A stretch of DNA of 11,722 bases from Pseudomonadota bacterium. Lineage in GTDB: Bacteria; Pseudomonadota; Gammaproteobacteria; Steroidobacterales; Steroidobacteraceae. Below the pieces are notes generated by a model. It saw nothing but the letters and a program-made list of their open reading frames with translations, had not been told where the DNA came from and did not search any database. Within the stretch, counting starts at the first letter, position 1. Every line of letters starts with the position of its first letter. The stretch is taken from the NCBI GenBank assembly GCA_023428645.1, contig JAEYXD010000158.1, forward strand, positions 1 through 11,722, read 5' to 3'. Both the position numbers and the translations under genes were made by a program. Below are positions 6,867 to 11,722 of the stretch, in pieces.

Positions 6867-8084
6867 TTACCTGTAAACCATTCCCATCGCCTGCTGCACT
6901 TCTTCCAGCGTCTGACGTGCGACGTCGCGCGCCTTCTCGCAGCCTTCCGCGATGATGCCGCGCACGAGATCGCGGTTTTCTTCGAACTCCTGTGCGCGCT
7001 GACGAATCGCCGAGATCTCGACGACGACGGAATCGGCCAACCGCTTCTTGCAGTCGAGGCAACCGATGCCCGCGCTGCGGCAGCCTTCCTGGACCCAGGC
7101 GTGAGTGTCGGTGTCCGAGAAGATCTTGTGAAGGTCCCACACCGGACATTTGTCCGGGTCGCCCGGATCGGTCCTGCGAATGCGTGCGGGATCCGTCTGC
7201 ATCGTTTTCAGCTTTTTGACGACGGAATCCGGATCCTCCCGCAAGCCGATCGTGTTGCCGTAGGACTTCGACATCTTGCGGCCGTCGAGACCCGGCACTT
7301 TTGGCGTCGGTGTCAGGAGGACTTCGGGCTCCACGAGAATGCTGCGGCCGGTGCCTTCGAGATAGCCGAGCAGTCGCTCGCGGTCCGCCAGGGTGAGCCG
7401 GGCATTGCCTTCGAGCAGCGCGCGCGCCTTCTCGACGGCCTCGACCTCGCCCTGCTCCTGATACAAGCGACGCAACTCCTTGTAGCGCGTGCTGTTGCGG
7501 CTGCCCAAGCTCTTGAGCGCCTTTTCCACTTTCAACTCGAAGTCCGGCTCGCGGCCATACACGTGATTGAAGCGGCGCGCGACTTCACGCGTGATCTCGA
7601 CGTGAGCGATCTGATCTTCGCCGACCGGTACGAAGGCGGTCTTGTAAAGAAGAATGTCCGCGCTCTGCAGGAGCGGGTAACCGAGAAAGCCATAGGTCGC
7701 GAGGTCTCTGTCCTTGAGCTGCTCCTGCTGGTCCTTGTACGTCGGCACGCGCTCGAGCCAGCCGAGCGGCGTGATCATCGACAGCAATAGATGCAGCTCC
7801 GAATGCTCGGGCACGCGCGACTGAATGAACATCGTCGAGCTCGCGGGATTGAGACCCGCGGCCAGCCAGTCAATGACCATCTCCCACACGTTGTCTTCGA
7901 GTGCGGAGGTGTCCTCGTAGCCCGTCGTGAGCGCGTGGATATCCGCGACGAAAAAGAAGCACTCGTACTTATATTGGAGCTCGGTCCAGCCCTTGAGCGC
8001 GCCGAGATAGTTGCCGAGGTGCAGCGCGCCCGTCGGACGCATGCCGGAAAGAACTCGTCGATTGCTCGTCGTACTCGCGCTCAA
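6867..8084 (-). CDS. trpS: TrpS, tryptophanyl-tRNA synthetase, long form with Cys cluster
   Basis: This 405-residue class I synthetase attaches Trp to tRNA-Trp in the cytoplasm. The HIGH motif is HLGN at 22-25 (RPTGALHLGNYLGAL) and the KMSKS motif is at 270-274. Other family blocks include SADILLYKTAFVPVGEDQ. It is about 70 residues longer than E. coli TrpRS. About 67 of these lie between FNHVYG (172-177) and KMSKS and include a charged helical stretch. The anticodon-binding side has Cys313, Cys335, Cys342 and Cys345 (C-x21-C-x6-C-x2-C), resembling the iron-sulfur motif described for Thermotoga maritima TrpRS; cluster binding here is inferred. The start is TTG at 8084, supported by a GAAGGGA site 7 bases upstream; the next in-frame Met (15) would cut into the HIGH region. 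It is the first gene of the trpS-scpA-scpB-rluB operon. Confidence 0.95.
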   Translation of the reverse strand: MSASTTSNRRVLSGMRPTGALHLGNYLGALKGWTELQYKYECFFFVADIHALTTGYEDTSALEDNVWEMVIDWLAAGLNPASSTMFIQSRVPEHSELHLLLSMITPLGWLERVPTYKDQQEQLKDRDLATYGFLGYPLLQSADILLYKTAFVPVGEDQIAHVEITREVARRFNHVYGREPDFELKVEKALKSLGSRNSTRYKELRRLYQEQGEVEAVEKARALLEGNARLTLADRERLLGYLEGTGRSILVEPEVLLTPTPKVPGLDGRKMSKSYGNTIGLREDPDSVVKKLKTMQTDPARIRRTDPGDPDKCPVWDLHKIFSDTDTHAWVQEGCRSAGIGCLDCKKRLADSVVVEISAIRQRAQEFEENRDLVRGIIAEGCEKARDVARQTLEEVQQAMGMVYR

Positions 8085-8094
8085 TGCAGATCCC

Positions 8095-8102
8095 TTCGAA
8101 GC
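8095..8102 (-). promoter_or_regulatory. Ribosome binding site for trpS
   Basis: On the minus strand the sequence GAAGGGA stands about 7 bases before the TTG codon at 8084. It decides the TTG start, because no other strong site precedes an in-frame start here. Confidence 0.6.
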
Positions 8103-8120
8103 CCGCCCGCTTGCCGAGCG

Positions 8121-8184
8121 ATGAGCCTCATATTTATGAATTCAAGGTGTTATGAGAACTTCTTAAACTAGGAAGGCCAAGTTC
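8121..8184 (-). other. trpS leader with inverted repeats
   Basis: The untranslated leader between the predicted promoter and trpS is less GC-rich than its surroundings and holds several short inverted repeats. ATGAG-c-CTCAT is at 8121-8131. CTCATA at 8127-8132 can also pair with TATGAG at 8151-8156, so these two pairings exclude each other. GAACTT at 8156-8161 can pair with AAGTTC at 8179-8184. No U-tract terminator and no known riboswitch pattern was recognised, so a regulatory role is only a possibility. Confidence 0.25.
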
Positions 8185-8199
8185 ACCGAAGGCAGCCGC

Positions 8200-8228
8200 A
8201 TTATACGGATTCGCATAACTCACTCGAA
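8200..8228 (-). promoter_or_regulatory. Sigma70-like promoter for the trpS-scpA-scpB-rluB operon
   Basis: On the minus strand a perfect TATAAT (8200-8205) lies 17 bases downstream of TTCGAG (8223-8228), a 3/6 match to TTGACA. The -35 box falls within the last codons of yciO. Transcription would start near 8193, leaving an untranslated leader of about 110 bases before the TTG of trpS. The -10 box and spacing are good and the -35 is weak. Read-through from yciO may add to expression. Confidence 0.55.
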
Positions 8229-8843
8229 CGCGGAAACGTCGCCCTTGCCCCGGCGTGCGATGACGGGCACCGGGCCTTCGAGATCGATGACGCTCGACGG
8301 CTCGAGGCCGCAATTGCCGCCGTCGATGACCGCGTCGACGACGTGATACAGGCGCTCCTGGATCTCACGAGCGTCCGTGAGCGGGTGCTCATCGCCGGGG
8401 AGCAGCAGCGTCGAGCTCATGATCGGCTCGCCCAGCGCCTCCAGAATCAGCTGCGGGACGTTGTGGTCGGGCACGCGGATGCCGATCGTGCGGCGCTTGG
8501 GATTCTGCAGGCGCTTCGGCGTCTCCTTCGTCGCCTGCAGGATGAATGTGTAGGGTCCCGGCGTGAAGGCACGCAGCGTGCGGTAGTGCTGATTGCTGAC
8601 GCGGGCGTATTTCGCGATTTCCGACAGATCGCGGCACACGAGCGTGAAATGATGGTGCTTGTCGGTTTCGCGGATACGGGCGATGCGCTCCATCGCCGCC
8701 TTGTCGCCGATGTGACAGCCGAGCGCATAGCAGGAGTCCGTGGGGTACACGACGATGCCGCCCTCGCGGATGACCGCGGCCGCCTGGTTGATCAGGCGGG
8801 GCTGCGGGTCTTTCGGATGAATCTCGATGAAGCGGCTGGGCAT
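8220..8843 (-). CDS. yciO: YciO, TsaC/Sua5/YciO family protein
   Basis: This 207-residue protein aligns along its whole length with E. coli YciO (206 residues): IHPKDPQPRLINQAA, GGIVVYPTDSCYALGC, AMERIARIR, HFTLVCRDLSEIAKYA, TPGPYTFILQATKE, RTIGIRVPD, LEALGEPIMSSTLLLPG and a final SSVIDLEG...GKGDVSAF. The family fold binds threonine, bicarbonate and ATP to make threonylcarbamoyl-AMP for the tRNA t6A modification in TsaC and Sua5. YciO is a paralogue whose cellular job is less certain, so the exact activity is inferred. ATG 8843 gives the family N-terminus (MPSRFIEIHPK); the open frame runs further upstream but without family similarity and would cover the divergent promoter region. It is divergent from yciB and reads toward trpS. 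Confidence 0.92.
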   Translation of the reverse strand: MPSRFIEIHPKDPQPRLINQAAAVIREGGIVVYPTDSCYALGCHIGDKAAMERIARIRETDKHHHFTLVCRDLSEIAKYARVSNQHYRTLRAFTPGPYTFILQATKETPKRLQNPKRRTIGIRVPDHNVPQLILEALGEPIMSSTLLLPGDEHPLTDAREIQERLYHVVDAVIDGGNCGLEPSSVIDLEGPVPVIARRGKGDVSAFE

Positions 8844-8984
8844 GGGCTCGATATGGAGCAATAAACCGGTAATTCGAGTCGGATTACGCCGGGTAAACAA
8901 CCGCAAGCGGTGACGGTCGTTCGCTCCAACACCCTCGCGATGGCTCAAGTATGATACCGGGCCCCGGCCCCCGAAGACCTGTCC
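8844..8984. promoter_or_regulatory. Divergent intergenic region between yciO and yciB
   Basis: These 141 bases must hold the start signals for both yciO (minus) and yciB (plus). A TATGAT box at 8950-8955 is a plausible -10 for yciB, without a good -35 at normal distance. No convincing promoter was found for yciO. Inverted repeats are ACCGC-AA-GCGGT (8900-8911), GTAAT...ATTAC (8869-8873 and 8883-8887) and CCGGG-c-CCCGG just after the -10 box. The first could be an operator, but no regulator is recognised. Confidence 0.35.
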
Positions 8985-9527
8985 ATGCAGCTGCTGTTCG
9001 ATTTCTTCCCGGTCATCGCGTTCTTCATCGCCTACAAGCTGGCGGATATTTATGTCGCGACGGCCGTCATCATCGTCGCGGTGATCGTGCAAACAGCCGT
9101 GCAGTGGTTGCGCCATCGCAAGGTCAGCTCGATGGCGCTGATCTCCGGCGTGCTCGTCATCATCTTCGGCGGCCTCACGCTGCTCATTCACGACAAGGCG
9201 TTCATTCAGTGGAAGGTGACGATCGTGAACTGGCTGTTCGCGGCCGCCTTCCTCGCGAGCATGGTGATCGGTGAGCGCACGTTGATCGAGCGCCTGCTCG
9301 GTGAGTCGGTCGAGCTCGATCGACCGTTGTGGCGGCGTCTGAATGTCGCCTGGGCCCTGTTCTTCATCGTGCTCGGCGGCGTGAACTTATACGTCGCGTT
9401 CAATTTCAGCGAAAACGTCTGGGTGAACTTCAAGCTGTTCGGCGTCCTCGGCCTCACACTCGTCTTCGCGCTCGCGCAAGGGGTTTGGCTCGCGTCGAAG
9501 CTGCCGGCGGAAAAATCGAACTCGTAG
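8985..9527 (+). CDS. yciB: YciB, inner-membrane septation protein A family
   Basis: This 180-residue polytopic inner-membrane protein is of the YciB (IspA/IspZ) family, implicated in envelope synthesis and septation. Family marks are MQLLFDFFPVIAFFIAYKL at the start, KVSSMALISGVLVIIFGGLTLLIHD, FIQWKVTIVNWLFAAAFLAS, RPLWRRLNVAWALFF and ENVWVNFKLFG. I count about five membrane segments, the usual number, and the length is standard. ATG 8985 gives the canonical MxLLFDFFPV N-terminus; a GAAG lies about 11 bases upstream. bolA begins 7 bases after its stop, and the stop codon region provides that gene's ribosome site. It opens the yciB-bolA-ppiC operon, divergent from yciO. Confidence 0.95.
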   Translation: MQLLFDFFPVIAFFIAYKLADIYVATAVIIVAVIVQTAVQWLRHRKVSSMALISGVLVIIFGGLTLLIHDKAFIQWKVTIVNWLFAAAFLASMVIGERTLIERLLGESVELDRPLWRRLNVAWALFFIVLGGVNLYVAFNFSENVWVNFKLFGVLGLTLVFALAQGVWLASKLPAEKSNS

Positions 9528-9534
9528 GCGCAAG

Positions 9535-9825
9535 ATGTCAGCCACCTCCAAGGCCGATCGGCCGGAACGAATTCGCGCGCTGTTGGCGGAAGCGCTCGGC
9601 GCCAGCGTTGTCGAGGTGATCGACGACAGCCATTTGCACGCGGGTCATGCCGGCGCGCGGGACGGCCGCGGCCATTTCCGCGTGCGTGTCGTCGCGGACG
9701 CCTTCACCGGATTGCGACCTCTGCAACGGCATCAGCTCGTGTACCGAGCGCTCGGCGGGATGATGGAAACGGACATCCACGCCTTGAGCATCGCTGCTTT
9801 CACACCCGCCGAAGTTCCGACCTAA
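9535..9825 (+). CDS. bolA: BolA family protein
   Basis: This is a 96-residue BolA-like protein. BolA proteins have a class II KH-like fold and work with monothiol glutaredoxins in iron-sulfur handling, and in E. coli also as a morphology regulator. Visible marks are DDSHLHAGHAGARDGRGHFRV, where the His-rich loop carries likely cluster ligands, FTGLRPLQRHQLVYRALGG, and DIHALSIAAFTPAE at the end. The His-containing loop is the BolA_H type. ATG 9535 has AGG overlapping the yciB stop, 6 bases upstream. The E. coli neighbour YciI is absent between yciB and bolA here. It is followed after 27 bases by the PpiC lipoprotein gene. Confidence 0.9.
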   Translation: MSATSKADRPERIRALLAEALGASVVEVIDDSHLHAGHAGARDGRGHFRVRVVADAFTGLRPLQRHQLVYRALGGMMETDIHALSIAAFTPAEVPT

Positions 9826-9843
9826 CCTCTCACGAACGTCCCC

Positions 9844-9849
9844 GAGGAA
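9844..9849 (+). promoter_or_regulatory. Ribosome binding site for the PpiC lipoprotein gene
   Basis: GAGGAA stands 3 bases before ATG 9853 and is one of the strongest ribosome sites in the window. It supports this start together with the signal peptide that begins there. Confidence 0.6.
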
Positions 9850-9852
9850 TAT

Positions 9853-10659
9853 ATGAAGCGTCATCCAGTCGCCGTTGTCGCGCTGCCGTTGCTGCTGCTC
9901 CTGGCCGGCTGCGGCAAGGCCGCAAGCCCCACGCCGTCCGAATCCGTCGCGACCGTCAACGGCAAACCGATCTCCAAATCGGAGTTCGATCTCTACATGC
10001 AGAACGTCCAGCAGCAGTCGCAGCGCGAGCTGAGCGAGGCCGAAAAATCACAGGTCCTCGATCAGTTCATCGGCATGAAGCTCGCGGCGGAAGCCGCCGA
10101 GAAATCCGGCCTCGCGAAGCAGCCCAAGGTCGAGGATCAGCTCGCGCTCGCGCGGATGAACGTCATCGTCGATGCGGGCTTGCAGAAGTACCTCGAAGAG
10201 CATCCAGTGACCGATGCGGAGCTCAAGCCCGAATACGACGCACAGGTCGCCCAGATGCCGCGCGAGTATCACGCGCGTCACATCCTCGTCGAGGACAAGG
10301 CGACGGCCGATGCGATCACCAAGGACCTGCAGGGCGGCGCGGATTTCGCGAAGCTCGCGGAACAGAAGTCGAAGGATTCCTCCGCGAAGAACGGCGGCGA
10401 TCTCGGCTGGTTCACGCTCGACACGATGGTCAAGCCGTTCGCCGATGCCGTCGCGACCCTGCAGCCGGGCCAGCTTACCGCCGCGCCGGTGCAGAGCCAG
10501 TTCGGCTGGCACGTCATCAAGCTCGAGGAGTCGCGGGCGGCGGCCGCGCCCGCCTTCGAAGAAGTGAAGGACCGCGTCAAGGTGATCGTCCAGCGCAAGA
10601 AGCTGCAGTCGTATCTGGACGAGCTGCGCAAGAACGCGAAGGTCGAAAAGAAGATCTGA
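9853..10659 (+). CDS. PpiC-type peptidyl-prolyl isomerase lipoprotein (parvulin)
   Basis: This is a 268-residue envelope folding factor. The N-terminus is a lipoprotein signal: MKRH, a hydrophobic stretch, then the lipobox LAGC with Cys20. The next residue is Gly rather than Asp, so sorting to the outer membrane is expected by the Lol rule. Residues about 30-130 form a SurA_N-like chaperone helix domain (VATVNGKPISKSEFDLYM, QVLDQFIGMKLAAEAAEKSG). The parvulin isomerase domain spans about 138-230 (EYHARHILVED, GADFAKLAEQKSKDSSAKNGGDLGWF, QFGWHVIKLEE). A charged helix ends the protein. The domain order resembles PrsA and PpiD-like proteins rather than SurA, which has two parvulin domains. It is the last gene of the yciB-bolA operon, with a terminator about 40 bases downstream. 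Confidence 0.92.
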   Translation: MKRHPVAVVALPLLLLLAGCGKAASPTPSESVATVNGKPISKSEFDLYMQNVQQQSQRELSEAEKSQVLDQFIGMKLAAEAAEKSGLAKQPKVEDQLALARMNVIVDAGLQKYLEEHPVTDAELKPEYDAQVAQMPREYHARHILVEDKATADAITKDLQGGADFAKLAEQKSKDSSAKNGGDLGWFTLDTMVKPFADAVATLQPGQLTAAPVQSQFGWHVIKLEESRAAAAPAFEEVKDRVKVIVQRKKLQSYLDELRKNAKVEKKI

Positions 10660-10697
10660 CCCTCGGCGCCTTGTCGCTTGGGAGAACGCTAGAGTGA

Positions 10698-10721
10698 GGG
10701 GGCGCCGCGGCGCCCCCTTTT
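10698..10721 (+). terminator. Rho-independent terminator after the PpiC gene
   Basis: A perfect hairpin GGGGGCGC-CGCG-GCGCCCCC (10698-10717) is followed by TTTT. It ends the yciB-bolA-ppiC transcript. On the minus strand no T-run follows the hairpin, so it is not clearly a terminator for ligA, although the convergent ligA transcript would meet it just after its stop. Confidence 0.85.
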
Positions 10722-10731
10722 GCATTTGGGA

Positions 10732-11722
10732 TCAGGCCTCCCCCGCCAAAACCTGCAAGAACCCGCGCTCATCCAGCACGGCGACCCCGAGCTCCTGGGC
10801 CTTTTGCAATTTCGATCCCGGCTCCGCGCCGACGACGACATAGGACGTCTTCTTCGAAACGCTTCCGGTGACCTTCCCGCCGAGGGCCGCGATGCGATCG
10901 CCCGCCTCGTCGCGGCTCATGCTCTCGAGCGTGCCCGTAATGACGAAAGTCTTGCCCGTCAAATGTCCTTCCACGACGGCGCGAGGTGCTTGCTCAGGGA
11001 ACGACACGCCGAGCCGGCGCAGCTCCTCGATGACTTCGCGATTGTGCTGCTGCGCAAAGAAGTGCTGCACGTGCGCGGCGACGATCGGGCCGATGTCCGG
11101 CACTTGTTGAATCGCCGCCTCGTCAGCGCTCAGCAGCGGCTCGAGCTTGCCGAAATGCGTCGCGAGCGCGGCCGCGGTTGCTTCGCCGACATCGCGAATG
11201 CCGAGCGCATATAGAAAGCGTGCGAGCGTCGTCCGCTTGCTGCGGTCCAGCGCCGCGACGAGCTTCGCCGCGGATTTCTCCCCCATTCGATCCAGCTCGG
11301 ACAGCTGCTCGAGTGTGAGTTTGTAGAGATCGGCAGGGCTGTGGACGAGGTCCTCCTCGACGAGCTGATCGATCAGCTTCGTGCCGAGCCCCTCGATATC
11401 GAGCGCGCGGCGGCTCGCAAAATGGCGGATCGCTTCCTTGCGCTGCGCCGGACAGAACAAGCCGCCCGTGCAGCGTGCGATCGCCTCGCCCTCCTCGCGC
11501 TCGACATCCGAGGCGCAGATCGGACACTTCGCGGGCAGCTCGACACGGCGCGCGCCTGGCGGGCGGCGCTCGACGATGACCTTGACCACTTCGGGAATGA
11601 CATCGCCGGCGCGGCGGATCACGACCGTGTCGCCGATGCGCACGTCCTTGCGCTCGACTTCGTCCATGTTGTGCAGCGTCGCGTTGCTGACCGTGACGCC
11701 GCCGACGAAGACCGGCTCGAGC
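10732..11722 (-). CDS. ligA: LigA, NAD-dependent DNA ligase, C-terminal part
   Basis: This is the C-terminal 329 codons of the NAD+-dependent DNA ligase, which seals nicks in replication and repair. The 5' part, with the adenylation domain and catalytic Lys, lies beyond the window. The fragment starts inside the OB fold (LEPVFVGGVTVSNATLHNMDEV), followed by IGDTVVIRRAGDVIPEVV. A four-Cys zinc finger follows (C-x2-C-x14-C-x5-C; CPIC...CTGGLFC), then helix-hairpin-helix repeats (DIEGLGTKLIDQLVEEDLV, LGIRDVGEATAAALA, VPDIGPIVAAHV). The last roughly 75 residues are a BRCT domain (LTGKTFVITGTLESMSRDEAGDRI...SYVVVGAEPGSK). All expected C-terminal domains are intact. It converges on the PpiC gene with the hairpin terminator between them. 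Confidence 0.96.
   Translation of the reverse strand, partial: LEPVFVGGVTVSNATLHNMDEVERKDVRIGDTVVIRRAGDVIPEVVKVIVERRPPGARRVELPAKCPICASDVEREEGEAIARCTGGLFCPAQRKEAIRHFASRRALDIEGLGTKLIDQLVEEDLVHSPADLYKLTLEQLSELDRMGEKSAAKLVAALDRSKRTTLARFLYALGIRDVGEATAAALATHFGKLEPLLSADEAAIQQVPDIGPIVAAHVQHFFAQQHNREVIEELRRLGVSFPEQAPRAVVEGHLTGKTFVITGTLESMSRDEAGDRIAALGGKVTGSVSKKTSYVVVGAEPGSKLQKAQELGVAVLDERGFLQVLAGEA

Noticed and set aside
10698..10721. Hairpin as a bidirectional terminator for ligA too
   Set aside because: Only the plus-strand side has a T-run; the minus side continues CCCTCACTCT.

Overview
This is a GC-rich chromosomal window of ordinary, densely packed housekeeping genes. I see no insertion sequence, phage gene, CRISPR array or RNA gene. 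The gene set (ubiG, yciK, rluB, scpB, scpA, trpS, yciO, yciB, bolA, a PpiC lipoprotein, ligA) and its order point to a gammaproteobacterium. Ubiquinone synthesis genes together with a trpS-scpA-scpB-rluB cluster beside yciO and yciB are typical of that class. The long TrpRS form would fit the Xanthomonadales, Nevskiales or Steroidobacter side, but that placement is inference only.

Layout. (1) Positions 1-3337, plus strand: the 3' end of ubiG, then rmuC, a squalene/phytoene-synthase-fold gene and the SDR gene yciK. They are closely spaced and look like one operon. (2) Positions 3309-8084, minus strand: trpS-scpA-scpB-rluB. scpA starts 3 bases after trpS, and scpB overlaps scpA by 4 bases (ATGA). 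rluB ends tail-to-tail inside the end of yciK. A good sigma70-like promoter for this operon lies in the end of yciO. (3) Position 8220-8843, minus strand: yciO, reading toward trpS. (4) Positions 8985-10659, plus strand: yciB-bolA-ppiC, divergent from yciO and closed by a strong hairpin terminator. (5) Positions 10732 to the window end, minus strand: the C-terminal half of ligA, convergent with ppiC.

Functions. ScpA and ScpB are the kleisin and winged-helix partners of SMC in chromosome segregation. TrpS charges tRNA-Trp, and RluB is by family an rRNA pseudouridine synthase. YciO belongs to the TsaC/Sua5 family. YciB is an inner-membrane envelope protein, BolA an iron-sulfur or stress factor, the PpiC protein a periplasmic folding lipoprotein, and LigA the replicative DNA ligase.

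What stands out is inside the known genes. The RluB homologue keeps its RNA-binding S4 domain, but the catalytic motif GRLD reads NTMQ, so the active-site aspartate is lost and the protein may be a pseudo-enzyme. ScpA and ScpB both carry very long acidic low-complexity tails. The ScpA tail contains a 30-bp tandem repeat encoding a decapeptide, and the ScpB tail contains a 9-bp repeat encoding Asn-Glu-Ser. TrpRS has a four-cysteine arrangement resembling the iron-sulfur motif of Thermotoga TrpRS. The squalene/phytoene-synthase-like protein has only one of the two Asp-rich motifs and resembles the complex I assembly factor NDUFAF6.
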